NCBI RefSeq assembly: GCF_014649375.1
Contig: NZ_BMSX01000010.1
Coordinates: 1 to 64,000 of the forward strand
Origin: Streptomyces aurantiogriseus
GTDB lineage: Bacteria; Actinomycetota; Actinomycetes; Streptomycetales; Streptomycetaceae
Length of the DNA stretch: 64,000 nucleotides
Direction of reading: 5' to 3'
Shown here: positions 41,537 through 50,409 of the stretch, in pieces
Layout of the letters: every line of letters starts with the position of its first letter
Numbering within the stretch: the stretch's first letter is position 1
The notes under the pieces: model-generated
Database searches by the model: none
Told to the model about the DNA's origin: nothing
What the model saw: only the letters and a program-made list of their open reading frames with translations
Position numbers and translations under genes: made by a program

Positions 41537-42570
41537 CAGCGTCCCCGTCACCTCGCGTCACCATCAAGGACGTCGCCGCGCGCGCCGGCGTGTCCAAGGG
41601 TGCCGTCTCGCTCGCCTTCAACCACAAGCCGGGGCTGGCGGAGGCGACCCGGGACCGCATCTTCGCGGCGGCGCGAGAGCTGGGCTGGGAACCGAACCTC
41701 ACCGCACGGTCACTGTCGAGCTCGCGCGTGGACGTGGTGGGGCTCGCGATCTGCCGGCCGGCGCGGATGCTGGGGCTCGAGCCGTTCTACATGGAGTTCG
41801 TCTCCGGGGTGGAGAGCGTGCTGACCGAGCACTCCTGCTCGCTGCTGCTGCGGCTGGTGCGGAACCTGGACGAGGAGGTCGGGCTCCAGGAGTCGTGGTG
41901 GCGGGGGCGGCAGATCGGCGGGTCGATCCTGGTGGACTTCCGGGCGGACGATCCCCGCGTGGCCGCGGCGGAGCGGCTCGGGATGCCGGTGGTGGCCGTG
42001 GGGCACCCCTCGCTGACCGGGAGTCTGACGTCCGTGTGGACCGACGACGCGACGGCGGTGACGGAGGCCGTGCGGTATCTGGCGGCGCTGGGGCACCGCC
42101 GGATCGCCCGGGTCGGGGGTGCGGCCGCGCTCGGGCACACGGTGATGCGGACGGCCGCGTTCGACGCGGCGGCGCGGAGTCTGGGGCTGGCCGGTGCGTG
42201 GCAGGTCGCCACGGACTACTCCGGGGAGGCAGGGGCGCGGGCGACCCGGTCCATGCTGACCGCGGCCGCGTCCGACCGGCCCACGGCAATCGTTTACGAC
42301 AACGACATCATGGCGGTGGCGGGGTTGGCGGTGGCGGCCGAGATGGGGCTGAGCGTGCCGCGGGACGTCTCCCTGCTCGCCTGGGACGACTCCCAGCTGT
42401 GCCGGCTGACGCATCCGACGCTGTCCGCGATGAGTCACGACGTGTTCGGCTTCGGCGCGGAGGCGGCACGGACGCTGTTCGGGGTGATCACGGGCGAGGG
42501 ACCGGGTTCGCATCCGGTACCGACACCGGTGCTGACGCCCCGGGGGTCGACGGCTCCGCCGAACGTGTGA
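41533..42570 (+). CDS. LacI-family transcriptional regulator of the mannoside locus
   Basis: This 345-residue repressor has the LacI helix-turn-helix and hinge: VTIKDVAARAGVSKGAVSLA, then LGWEPNLTARSLSSSRVDVV. A periplasmic-binding-protein-like sensor follows, with LVDFRADDPRVAAAERLGMP, AALGHRRIARVGG and the late DVSLLAWDDSQLCRLTHP. It is translationally coupled to the beta-mannosidase. I infer that it binds the AACCGGTAAA boxes in the divergent promoter region and releases them on binding a mannose-containing inducer. Confidence 0.92.
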   Translation: MTASPSPRVTIKDVAARAGVSKGAVSLAFNHKPGLAEATRDRIFAAARELGWEPNLTARSLSSSRVDVVGLAICRPARMLGLEPFYMEFVSGVESVLTEHSCSLLLRLVRNLDEEVGLQESWWRGRQIGGSILVDFRADDPRVAAAERLGMPVVAVGHPSLTGSLTSVWTDDATAVTEAVRYLAALGHRRIARVGGAAALGHTVMRTAAFDAAARSLGLAGAWQVATDYSGEAGARATRSMLTAAASDRPTAIVYDNDIMAVAGLAVAAEMGLSVPRDVSLLAWDDSQLCRLTHPTLSAMSHDVFGFGAEAARTLFGVITGEGPGSHPVPTPVLTPRGSTAPPNV

Positions 42571-42631
42571 CATTCGCCGCTCCCCCGGGTAGGGCTGTGC
42601 AGCTACGTTACCCATAAGTAGCATGGGTCCT

Positions 42632-42645
42632 GAGCGCGCGCTCAG
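42632..42645. promoter_or_regulatory. 14-bp perfect palindrome upstream of fadA
   Basis: TGAGCGCGCGCTCA is a perfect palindrome 51 bases before the fadA start. A little further upstream, GCTAC and GTAGC (about 42603-42623) flank gttacccataa, a second inverted repeat. Either could be the operator for a TetR- or GntR-type fatty-acid regulator; no such gene is adjacent. Confidence 0.45.
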
Positions 42646-42695
42646 CGCTTGCGTGTCGCAGCAGTGCCATCCCGCACCTCTGGAGGAGAGCCATC

Positions 42696-43916
42696 GTGCC
42701 TCGTACCGTCAGGGACGTCGTCTTCGTCGACGGCGTCCGTACCCCGTTCGGCAAGGCGGGCCCGAAGGGCATCTACCACGAGACCCGCGCCGACGACCTT
42801 GTCGTGAAGGCGATCCGGGAGCTGCTGCGCCGCAACCCCGGCCTCGACCCGAAGAAGATCGACGAGGTCGCCATCGCCGCGACCACGCAGATCGGCGACC
42901 AGGGTCTGACCATCGGCCGCACGGCCGGCATCCTCGCCGGTCTGCCGCAGTCGGTGCCCGGTTACTCCATCGACCGCATGTGCGCCGGTGCCCTGACCGC
43001 CGTCACCACGGTCGCCGGCTCCGTCGCCTTCGGCGCGTACGACATCGCCGTCGCGGGCGGTGTCGAGCACATGGGCCGCCACCCCATGGGCGAGGGCGTG
43101 GACCCGAACCCGCGGTTCGTCAGCGAGAAGCTCGTCGACGAGTCCGCCCTGTTCATGGGCATGACCGCGGAGAACCTGCACGACCGCTACCCGCAGATCA
43201 CCAAGCTGCGCGCGGACGAGTACGCGGTGCGCTCCCAGGAGAAGGCCGCCAAGGCGTACGCCAACGGCAAGATCCAGGCCGACCTGGTGCCGATCTCGGT
43301 GCGCCGGACCAACCCCGAGGGCGGCGAGACGGGCTGGGGCCTGGTCACCGCCGATGAGCCGATGCGCCCGGGCACGACCCTGGAGAACCTCTCCGGTCTC
43401 AAGACCCCGTTCCGTGTCCACGGCCGGGTCACCGCCGGTAACGCGGCCGGTCTGAACGACGGTGCCACCGCCTCCCTCATCGCCTCCGAGGACTTCGCCC
43501 GCGAGAACAACCTGCCGGTGAAGATGCGCCTCGTCAGCTACGCCTTCGCGGGCGTCGAGCCGGAGGTCATGGGCTACGGCCCGATCCCGGCCACGGAGAA
43601 GGCGCTCGCCCAGGCGGGTCTGTCCATCTCCGACATCGGTCTGTTCGAGATCAACGAGGCCTTCGCCGTCCAGGTCCTGGCCTTCCTCGACCACTACGGC
43701 ATCGCCGACGACGACGAGCGCGTCAACCAGTACGGCGGCGCCATCGCCTTCGGTCACCCGCTGGCCTCCTCCGGCGTCCGTCTGATGACGCAGCTGGCCC
43801 GCCAGTTCGAGGAGCAGCCGCAGGTCCGCTACGGCCTGACCACCATGTGCGTCGGCTTCGGCATGGGCGCGACGGTCATCTGGGAGAACCCGCACTTCGA
43901 CGGAGGCAACAAGTGA
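42696..43916 (+). CDS. fadA: Acetyl-CoA acyltransferase (thiolase) FadA
   Basis: This 406-residue thiolase cleaves 3-ketoacyl-CoA with CoA in the last step of beta-oxidation. The nucleophile Cys is near residue 96 (SIDRMCAGALTAV). The other active-site residues lie in GNAAGLNDGATASLI, NQYGGAIAFGHPLASSG (His) and TTMCVGFGMGATVIW (Cys). GGAGGAGA precedes GTG 42696. The stop overlaps the fadB start (GTGA), so the two subunits of the trifunctional-type complex are made together. Confidence 0.95.
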   Translation: MPRTVRDVVFVDGVRTPFGKAGPKGIYHETRADDLVVKAIRELLRRNPGLDPKKIDEVAIAATTQIGDQGLTIGRTAGILAGLPQSVPGYSIDRMCAGALTAVTTVAGSVAFGAYDIAVAGGVEHMGRHPMGEGVDPNPRFVSEKLVDESALFMGMTAENLHDRYPQITKLRADEYAVRSQEKAAKAYANGKIQADLVPISVRRTNPEGGETGWGLVTADEPMRPGTTLENLSGLKTPFRVHGRVTAGNAAGLNDGATASLIASEDFARENNLPVKMRLVSYAFAGVEPEVMGYGPIPATEKALAQAGLSISDIGLFEINEAFAVQVLAFLDHYGIADDDERVNQYGGAIAFGHPLASSGVRLMTQLARQFEEQPQVRYGLTTMCVGFGMGATVIWENPHFDGGNK

Positions 43917-46042
43917 GCACCACCGCTGAGCTCCTGAAGGGCGCGGCCGAGCTGTTCCCCGACGAGGTCGTCACGTCCGCGCACGTACGCCACCTGGACC
44001 TGCCGTTCGGCGCCGGGCGCTTCGCCCTGATCACGCTGGACAACGGCTTCGACCACACCAAGCCGACCACCTTCGGCCCGGCCTCCCTCGCGAACCTCAA
44101 CACCGCCATCGACCAGGTCGAGGCGGAGGCCGCGGCCGGCGAGATCGTCGGTGCCGGCGTCACCGGCAAGCCGTTCATCTTCGCGGTCGGCGCCGACCTC
44201 AAGGGCGTCGAGCTGCTGAAGGAGTACGACCACGCGCTCGCCATCGGCAAGGGCGGCCACGAGGTCTTCAAGCGCCTCGCGGGCCTCGCGGTCCCGACCT
44301 TCGCGTACTACAACGGCGCAGCCATGGGCGGCGGTGTCGAGGTCGGTCTGCACTGCACGTACCGGACCGTCTCCAAGGCGCTCCCGGCCTTCTCGCTCCC
44401 CGAGGTGTTCCTCGGTCTCGTCCCCGGCTGGGGCGGCTGCACCCTGCTGCCGAACCTGATCGGCGCGGACAAGGCCGTCTCGGTCATCATCGAGAACTCG
44501 CTCAACCAGAACAAGCAGCTCAAGGGCCAGCAGGTCTTCGACCTCGGCATCGCCGACGCCCTCTTCGAGGGCGCGGACTTCCTGGAGCAGTCGCTGCTGT
44601 GGACGGCGCACGTCCTCAAGGGCGAGATCGAGGTCGAGCGCCCGGTGATCGACCGCGGCGAGGCCTGGGACCAGGCCGTCGCCAAGGGCCGCTTCATCGC
44701 GGACGGCAAGGTGCACGGCGCGGCCCCGGCCGCGTACCGCGCGCTGGACATCATCGCCGCCGCCAAGAACGGCGACCTGCAGCAGGGCTACGACGCCGAG
44801 GACAAGGCGCTCGCCGACCTGATCATGGGCGGTGAACTGCGCGCGGGCATCTACGCGTTCAACCTGGTGCAGAAGCGCGGCAAGCGCCCGGCGGGCGCCC
44901 CGGACAAGTCGCTGGCCCGTCCGGTCACCAAGGTCGGTGTCGTCGGCGCCGGTCTGATGGCCTCCCAGCTCGCGCTGCTGTTCCTGCGCCGCCTGGAGGT
45001 GCCGGTCGTGCTGACCGACATCGACCAGGAGCGCGTCGACAAGGGTGTGGGCTACGTCCACGCCGAGATCGACAAGCTGCTCGGCAAGGGCCGGATCAAC
45101 CAGGACAAGGCCAACCGCCTCAAGGCGCTGGTGAGCGGTGTCCTGGACAAGGCCGAGGGCTTCTCCGACGCGGACTTCATCATCGAGGCCGTGTTCGAGG
45201 AGATCGGCGTCAAGCAGCAGGTGTTCGCGGAGGTCGAGGCGGTCGCCCCGGCGCACGCGATCCTCGCCACCAACACCTCGTCCCTCTCGGTCACCGAGAT
45301 GGCGTCGAAGCTGAAGAACCCCGAGCGGGTCGTGGGCTTCCACTTCTTCAACCCGGTCGCCGTCCTGCCGCTCCTCGAGATCGTCCGCGGCGAGAAGACC
45401 GACGACGCCTCGCTGGCCACGGCGTTCGGCGTCGCCAAGAAGCTGAAGAAGACGGCGGTTCTGGTGAAGGACGCCCCGGCGTTCGTCGTGAACCGGATCC
45501 TGACCCGCTTCATGGGCGAGGTCCAGAACGTCATCGACGAGGGCACCCCGGTCGAGGTGGCGGAGAAGGCGGTGGAGCCGCTGGGCCTGCCGATGTCTCC
45601 TCTCGTCCTGCTGGAGCTGGTCGGCCCGGCCATCGGCCTGCACGTCTCCGAGACGCTCAACCGGGCGTTCCCGGACCGCTTCACGGTCTCCCCGAACCTC
45701 AAGGCGGTCGTCGAGGCGGGCAAGCGCGGCTTCTACGTCTACGACAGCGGCAAGCCCGAGCTGGACCCGGAGGTCGCCGCGCTGCTGAAGCAGGGCGACA
45801 CCGTCCTGACGGAGGAGCAGGTCCGCGCCCGTGTCCTGGACGCGGTCGCGCAGGAGATCGGCCTGATGCTCGACGAGGGCGTCGTCGCCGAGGCCCAGGA
45901 CATCGACCTCTGCCTGATCACCGGTGCCGGCTGGCCCTTCCACCTGGGCGGCATCACGCCGTACCTGGACCGCGAGGGTGTGTCGGAGCGGGTGAACGGC
46001 AAGAAGTTCCTGGCTCCGGGCGTGGCGTCGGTTCCGGCGTAG
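43913..46042 (+). CDS. fadB: Enoyl-CoA hydratase/3-hydroxyacyl-CoA dehydrogenase FadB
   Basis: This 709-residue bifunctional enzyme hydrates enoyl-CoA and oxidises the 3-hydroxyacyl-CoA with NAD. The N-terminal crotonase domain has FIFAVGADLKGVELLKEYD, YYNGAAMGGGVEVGLHC (oxyanion loop) and LPEVFLGLVPGWGGC (catalytic Glu). The dehydrogenase has KVGVVGAGLMASQLALLFLR (NAD), EAVFEEIGVKQQVFAEVE, NTSSLSVTEMAS, and VGFHFFNPVAVLPLLEIV. C-terminal helical domains follow. It is coupled to fadA, and a strong hairpin lies right after the stop. Confidence 0.95.
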   Translation: MSTTAELLKGAAELFPDEVVTSAHVRHLDLPFGAGRFALITLDNGFDHTKPTTFGPASLANLNTAIDQVEAEAAAGEIVGAGVTGKPFIFAVGADLKGVELLKEYDHALAIGKGGHEVFKRLAGLAVPTFAYYNGAAMGGGVEVGLHCTYRTVSKALPAFSLPEVFLGLVPGWGGCTLLPNLIGADKAVSVIIENSLNQNKQLKGQQVFDLGIADALFEGADFLEQSLLWTAHVLKGEIEVERPVIDRGEAWDQAVAKGRFIADGKVHGAAPAAYRALDIIAAAKNGDLQQGYDAEDKALADLIMGGELRAGIYAFNLVQKRGKRPAGAPDKSLARPVTKVGVVGAGLMASQLALLFLRRLEVPVVLTDIDQERVDKGVGYVHAEIDKLLGKGRINQDKANRLKALVSGVLDKAEGFSDADFIIEAVFEEIGVKQQVFAEVEAVAPAHAILATNTSSLSVTEMASKLKNPERVVGFHFFNPVAVLPLLEIVRGEKTDDASLATAFGVAKKLKKTAVLVKDAPAFVVNRILTRFMGEVQNVIDEGTPVEVAEKAVEPLGLPMSPLVLLELVGPAIGLHVSETLNRAFPDRFTVSPNLKAVVEAGKRGFYVYDSGKPELDPEVAALLKQGDTVLTEEQVRARVLDAVAQEIGLMLDEGVVAEAQDIDLCLITGAGWPFHLGGITPYLDREGVSERVNGKKFLAPGVASVPA

Positions 46043-46060
46043 TCGTCGTACGGATCTGAA

Positions 46061-46090
46061 GAGGGCCTCCGCCGTCCGGCGGAGGCCCTC
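46061..46090. terminator. Bidirectional hairpin terminator after fadB
   Basis: GAGGGCCTCCGCC-GTCC-GGCGGAGGCCCTC is a perfect 13-pair stem 18 bases after the fadB stop and three bases before the stop of the converging small gene. The lack of a T-run is usual for Streptomyces; its place between two converging genes supports a terminator for both strands. Confidence 0.85.
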
Positions 46091-46092
46091 TG

Positions 46093-46245
46093 TCATGCGC
46101 TCGTGGCGTCCTGTTCGGCCGCGGCGAGCCGGGCCTTCAGGTCGGCGTTCTCCGCCTCCAGGACGGCGATGCGCTTACGGGCGAAGTACAGCTCCATGAC
46201 GGCGTCGTGGAACTCGGAGATGAGTTCCTCGGGGGTCAGTTGCAC
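46093..46245 (-). CDS. Small coiled-coil protein
   Basis: This 50-residue protein starts at GTG 46245 behind GGGAGGG, and is almost wholly helical: LTPEELISEFHDAVMELYFA, then a leucine-zipper-like IAVLEAENADLKARLAAAEQ. It may bind a larger partner or dimerise. It lies 14 bases downstream of the Tat-exported protein gene on the same strand, so it is probably co-transcribed. No family is recognised. Confidence 0.72.
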   Translation of the reverse strand: MQLTPEELISEFHDAVMELYFARKRIAVLEAENADLKARLAAAEQDATSA

Positions 46246-46259
46246 CTTGTCCCTCCCTG

Positions 46260-46997
46260 TCAGGCCAGTGTGGTGGGCGTGCCGCCCTTGGAGCTGAGCC
46301 ACTTCAGCTCGCCGTTCTCCGCGTAGAGGACGCCACCACCGAGCGAAGGATGCTTCAGCTCGGTCGGGGCCGTGGCGACGTCGGCGATGTGCGTCACGCC
46401 CTGGACGACGAGCGCGGGGTTCTCGGTGCGCTGGACCACGTGGACCTGGCCGCGCACCGTGCCGCCACGGTCGATGCCGACGCCGATCAGGCCGGTGCCC
46501 TTGACCACGAAGTCCTCCAGGCCCGCGTTGTTGCGCAGGACGAGCAGGGCGCCCTTGGTCGGGCCCTGGGTCGCGGTGACGTAGATGCCCTGTGCGGCGG
46601 TCCCCGGAGTCTGGAGGTCGATCGAGAGGCCGGAGGCCCCGCTGTCCGAGCCGTCGGCGTACCCCACGTGGGCAATCTTCAGCGTGCCCCGCGCGGCCTG
46701 TTCCTTGCCGCTGATGTACATCGCGGACGAGGCCGGGTTGTCCGACGTCACGTTCAGCGCCGCCTTGTCGCCGGACGTGGCCTTGTAGTTGATGGCGACG
46801 ACGTACGCCGTCGGCGAGTCCCCGTAGAACTTGGCCGGTGCGGTGTACTGCGTGTACTCATCGTCGGCTGCTGCCGCCTCGGCGCCGGCGGCGACGGTGA
46901 CCGCGCCTGCGGTGAAGGCCCCGAGGAACACTCTGCGTCCCACTGCCATGGGCGTACTCGCTTTCCCTGTGATGACGTTCTGTGTCGTGGAGGCCAT
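46260..46997 (-). CDS. Tat-exported protein of unknown function
   Basis: This 245-residue protein has a Tat signal (VGRRVFLGAFTAGAVTVAAG, cleavage after about AEAAA). The mature part is beta-rich with many Gly, Ser and Thr: AAINYKATSGDK-like strands, TLKIAHVGYADGSDSGASGL and VVQGVTHIADVATAPTELKH. It has the feel of phage tail-fibre or hyaluronidase-type beta-helix proteins, but no catalytic motif is seen. GAGGGG precedes ATG 46997. It follows the PLD-like gene by 93 bases in the same direction, so the two may share a transcript. Confidence 0.75.
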   Translation of the reverse strand: MASTTQNVITGKASTPMAVGRRVFLGAFTAGAVTVAAGAEAAAADDEYTQYTAPAKFYGDSPTAYVVAINYKATSGDKAALNVTSDNPASSAMYISGKEQAARGTLKIAHVGYADGSDSGASGLSIDLQTPGTAAQGIYVTATQGPTKGALLVLRNNAGLEDFVVKGTGLIGVGIDRGGTVRGQVHVVQRTENPALVVQGVTHIADVATAPTELKHPSLGGGVLYAENGELKWLSSKGGTPTTLA

Positions 46998-47090
46998 GTG
47001 ATCACCCCTCACGAGATGAGCACAATCTCGGGGTGGCGCAGAGGGCCACGAGGGATGCGGCCGCCACGGCCGCCGTACGGAAGGGGGATC

Positions 47091-48311
47091 TCACTGGATC
47101 ACGTCCGCTTCGGCGCGCTGGTGCCAGAAGTTGAGGCGGTAGGCGTCGTGCACGGTGGAGTCGTGGTACTTCAGCAGGGCCTCGTCGTTGCCGACCAGGG
47201 CGCTCTTGGTGTAGGTGTGGCTGCCGGTCCACACGATCTTCTGGTCGGTGACACCCTTGTACGTCCCCTCCACCAGAAGGTACTTGGTGTGGCTGGACGT
47301 GCCGTCGACCTCGTCGTTCAGCCGGTGCAGCGCGATGCCGCCGTAAGCGGTCGGGGCCTTGAGCTGCTCGACGACCTCACCCGAGTACATCTCGTCGAGC
47401 AGGCTGTACACGATGTCGACGTAGCAGCCGGCGTTGTCCAGCTCCCACAGCTTCTCGGCGACCGCGAGCCGGGTGATCTGGTGCATGGCGACGCGGATCA
47501 CGGTACGGCCGTCGGTGGTGCCGTATCCGGTGGAGTTGCCGTGGCAGACCGCGTGGGTGCCGACCGGGTCGTCCACGGTGTTGAGGATGTTGACGATCGG
47601 GTCGGTGGTCTGCCGGGGGAAGAGGTACAGCTTGGCGACGCCGGCCTGGGTGTCGGCCGGGTAGTCGGTGACCGGCGGGGTCGTTGGGCTGCTCGCGGCC
47701 TTCAGGTCCTCGAAGTAGTCGGTGTAGGCCTGGTGGAGGGTGCTGTTGCCGACGACGACCATCGCGTCGTTCCAGGCGTCCTTGGTGTCCCAGTCCCTCA
47801 TGTTGGCGGAGGACTGGACGACGACGTCCTGCACCGGGGTGCCGCCGGACTCACTGCCGGTCGTCTCGCTGAACAGGAAGAACTTGTTGTGGTTGACCAT
47901 GTCCGACGCCTTCGACAGGCAGGCCTTGCCGCTCGGGCAGGTGACCACCCACGAGGAGGCGCCCGTGTCGGTGCCGAGCGCGTTCACCAGCGTGGTGTAC
48001 GCCGCGCTGGTGGTGCGGGAGTCGAGGACGATCTGGACCGACACGCCCCGGTCGGCGGCCTCGATCAGCTCGCCGGCCAGCCACTGCGAGTGCATGAGGA
48101 AGAGCGACAGCTTGATCTCGGACCCCGCGGTGGCTCCCTGGACCAGCCTGCCCACCTTCGAGAGGATGGCGTTTTGTGCGGTGATGTCGCCGGTCGGGTT
48201 GTTGAAGACGGGGCCGGTGGTGACCAGCGGCGCGTCCTCCGCGCTCGCGGTGGTGGGCAGGGCGGCAACCGCGATCGCCAGGACCGCGGCGAGCCAGGTG
48301 CGTGCTCTCAA
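47091..48311 (-). CDS. Secreted phospholipase-D-like phosphodiesterase
   Basis: This 406-residue exported protein has a signal peptide (RARTWLAAVLAIAVAALPTT, cleavage after ASA) and two PLD-type halves. The first HKD motif is MVNHNKFFLFSETTG with Ser at the Asp position, followed by VVVQSSANM; the second is SSHTKYLLVEGTYKG with Glu in place of Asp, followed by VWTGSHTYT. The His and Lys needed for chemistry are present in both. The family cleaves phospholipids or nucleic acids; the substrate is unknown. It is divergent from the secreted EEP-family gene. Confidence 0.82.
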   Translation of the reverse strand: MRARTWLAAVLAIAVAALPTTASAEDAPLVTTGPVFNNPTGDITAQNAILSKVGRLVQGATAGSEIKLSLFLMHSQWLAGELIEAADRGVSVQIVLDSRTTSAAYTTLVNALGTDTGASSWVVTCPSGKACLSKASDMVNHNKFFLFSETTGSESGGTPVQDVVVQSSANMRDWDTKDAWNDAMVVVGNSTLHQAYTDYFEDLKAASSPTTPPVTDYPADTQAGVAKLYLFPRQTTDPIVNILNTVDDPVGTHAVCHGNSTGYGTTDGRTVIRVAMHQITRLAVAEKLWELDNAGCYVDIVYSLLDEMYSGEVVEQLKAPTAYGGIALHRLNDEVDGTSSHTKYLLVEGTYKGVTDQKIVWTGSHTYTKSALVGNDEALLKYHDSTVHDAYRLNFWHQRAEADVIQ

Positions 48312-48669
48312 GTAGGGCTCCTTCGTCGGACTTGTCGGTCCAGGACTCCGGGACGATCAGGGCCGCGTCGCCGGCCTTCCGCTCCACCGGCGGCCGGACG
48401 CCTTGCCCCAGGAGTGCGGACGGCTGGGGACGGTCGGTCGGGAACTGCTGGGCAGCGGACAGCCGCCCGCCCCGCCTGCACCGTGTCGGCCACGGGCCGT
48501 GCCGCTTCGTCGCCGTCGGAGGTGGTGGTCGGCCACCGTGTTCTGCACAGGAGCGCGGCGAGCAGGGCCGCGAGCCACGCTCGCCCCGTGATCTTCCTGA
48601 ACATGGGCGCATATTATGCGTTCGTTTTACTTTTACAAATCCCTTACGAATCTTCCGGGAGACGCCATC
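48312..48669. other. Divergent spacer with degraded coding traces and an AT-rich promoter
   Basis: No intact gene fits here. On the minus strand, ATG 48604 opens a signal-peptide-like start (FRKITGRAWLAALLAALLC) that soon becomes Arg/Pro-rich. A different minus frame just before the PLD gene reads GDAALIVPESWTDKSDEGAL, so a small secreted protein gene may have decayed here. At 48608-48620, CGCATA-T-TATGCG is a perfect 6-bp inverted repeat, followed by the AT-rich stretch 48620-48655, the likely promoter of the EEP gene. Confidence 0.45.
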
Positions 48670-50388
48670 ATGGGCGGACAAAAGCGGCTGTACAGCGGCT
48701 TGTTGACATGGATCGGCACAGGACTCGCCCTCTGTGCGGCCCTGTTGCTGCCCACAACCGCGCATGCCGACGAACTGGATCCGGCCACGGCACCCACCGT
48801 CCGCTCACTCACGTACAACGTGTGCGGCGCCTACCACGTCTGCCAGAGCGACCTGGACACCGCCACCTGGACGCAGCGGATGGTCGAGCAGATCGAGGCC
48901 TGGGACGCCGACGCCGTCATGCTCCAGGAACTGTGCCTCGGTCAGTGGACCGCGCTGCGGGACGCGTTGCCCGGGTACAGCGCGGTGTGGACCAGCCCGG
49001 CCTCGGCGAGCGGCTGCGCGAAGTGGGCGGCGGACGGCAGCACCCGCTTCGGACTCGGCGTGCTGGTCAAGACGGACTCGGTCGAGCGGTACGTCGCCAA
49101 CCTGACCGTCCCGGACGGCGAGGAACCCCGTTCCGTGCTGTGCGCGAAGGGCCCCGTCGACGGCCGGCCGACCCTGGCCTGCACCACCCACCTCGCCCAG
49201 TACATCCAGCCCGACAACGGCTCCGCCGAGGCCCTCGCCCACATCGACCGCTGGGCCCTCGGGCTGCCGGTCGTCCTGGGCGGCGACTTCAACGCCGCCC
49301 CCGACTACCCGGCCCTGGACCCGGTCCGCACCGGGCTGCCCGGCACCGGACGGTTCGCCGAGGTCGACGAGAACGACAAGGACTGGTTCACCGACGCCTG
49401 CCTGACCGCGGGCAGCGGCGAGTGCCGTTCCGGGGAGCCGACCGCGGACATCTCCGGCACGCCCAAGAAGTTCGACCACGTCTTCGTCACCGCCGGCGAC
49501 TTCTACGGCGTCCGTGGCGACGTCGTTGACCCCGGCCTGTCCGACCACCGGCTGCTGCGCGGCGCCGCGTACCCCGAGCCGCGCCCCGGCTCCGGCGTGC
49601 CGGGCGATCTCACGAACGACGGTCGGCCCGACCTGGTGGCTGTGCAGAACGAGGGCAACCTGCGGCTGTACTCCGGGCTCGGCGACGGCCTGGTCGCCGT
49701 CCCTCACCGGCAGATCGGTACCGGCGGCTGGACCGACGCCCTGGTCACCCACCGGGGCGACTGGACCGGCGACGGACGGGAGGACCTGGTCGTCCGCCTC
49801 GGTGACCGGCTGTGGGTCTATCCCAACACCGGCAGCGGCGCGCTCGGCACCCGCCTCGCCATGGGCGGACGGCCCGCCGGCTGGACCGCGGCCACCGCCG
49901 TGCTCAGCGCCGGCGACCTGAACCGCGACGGGACGCTCGATCTCGTCGTCCGTGACGCCGGCGGCCTGTGGCTGTACCCCGGCGACCCGGCCGCCTCCGC
50001 GCCCGCCCTGTCGACCGCCGCGCCCGTGCGGCTGAGCGCCGGCGACTGGACCGGCCTGGACGTCCTCGCCCCCGGCGACACCGACGGGGACGGCTCCCCC
50101 GATCTGTGGGCCCGCGACCGTGCCACCGGGACCCTGTGGCTCCACCCGAACACCGGGACGGGAACGCTCGGCACGCGCCGGGCGGTGGCGGGCGGCACCT
50201 GGTCGGCCGCCGACCGGCCGCTGCTGACCGCGGGCGACCTCGACCGGGACGGCCGAGCCGACCTGTGGGCGACGACGAACGCGGGCACCGACAGCGCCCT
50301 GCTCTTCCAGCCCGGGACGGACACGGGGATCGGGGCGCCGGTCACCGTGGGAATGGGTGGCTGGCAGTGGATCCTGCGGATGGCGTGA
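48670..50388 (+). CDS. Secreted endonuclease/exonuclease/phosphatase (EEP) protein with FG-GAP repeats
   Basis: This 572-residue exported protein has a signal peptide (about 1-35, TGLALCAALLLPTTAHA). The EEP catalytic domain (about 40-315) has the metal Glu in ADAVMLQELCLG, the Asp-Asn pair in VVLGGDFNAAPDYP, and the final Asp-His in DPGLSDHRLLRG. A C-terminal beta-propeller of FG-GAP/VCBS repeats follows, with repeated calcium-type loops (LTNDGRPDLVAV, WTGDGREDLVV, LNRDGTLDLVVRD, DTDGDGSPDLWA, LDRDGRADLWA). EEP enzymes cut nucleic acids or phosphoesters. GGGAG precedes ATG 48670. Confidence 0.9.
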   Translation: MGGQKRLYSGLLTWIGTGLALCAALLLPTTAHADELDPATAPTVRSLTYNVCGAYHVCQSDLDTATWTQRMVEQIEAWDADAVMLQELCLGQWTALRDALPGYSAVWTSPASASGCAKWAADGSTRFGLGVLVKTDSVERYVANLTVPDGEEPRSVLCAKGPVDGRPTLACTTHLAQYIQPDNGSAEALAHIDRWALGLPVVLGGDFNAAPDYPALDPVRTGLPGTGRFAEVDENDKDWFTDACLTAGSGECRSGEPTADISGTPKKFDHVFVTAGDFYGVRGDVVDPGLSDHRLLRGAAYPEPRPGSGVPGDLTNDGRPDLVAVQNEGNLRLYSGLGDGLVAVPHRQIGTGGWTDALVTHRGDWTGDGREDLVVRLGDRLWVYPNTGSGALGTRLAMGGRPAGWTAATAVLSAGDLNRDGTLDLVVRDAGGLWLYPGDPAASAPALSTAAPVRLSAGDWTGLDVLAPGDTDGDGSPDLWARDRATGTLWLHPNTGTGTLGTRRAVAGGTWSAADRPLLTAGDLDRDGRADLWATTNAGTDSALLFQPGTDTGIGAPVTVGMGGWQWILRMA

Positions 50389-50409
50389 GCACACGGCGCC
50401 CGCGCCGCC

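Noticed and set aside
48308..48604. A 98-residue minus-strand frame with a signal-peptide-like start
   Set aside because: After about 20 residues it becomes Arg/Pro-rich without structure; reported only as a possible degraded gene in the spacer.
48620..48655. PHO-box-like 11-base periodicity upstream of the EEP gene
   Set aside because: Only the first unit (gttcgttttac) resembles a Streptomyces PHO repeat; the others do not match.
46350..49529. A 1059-residue plus-strand frame across the exported protein cluster
   Set aside because: It runs antisense through the Tat and PLD-like genes and out of frame in the EEP gene; those have signal peptides and catalytic motifs, it has none.
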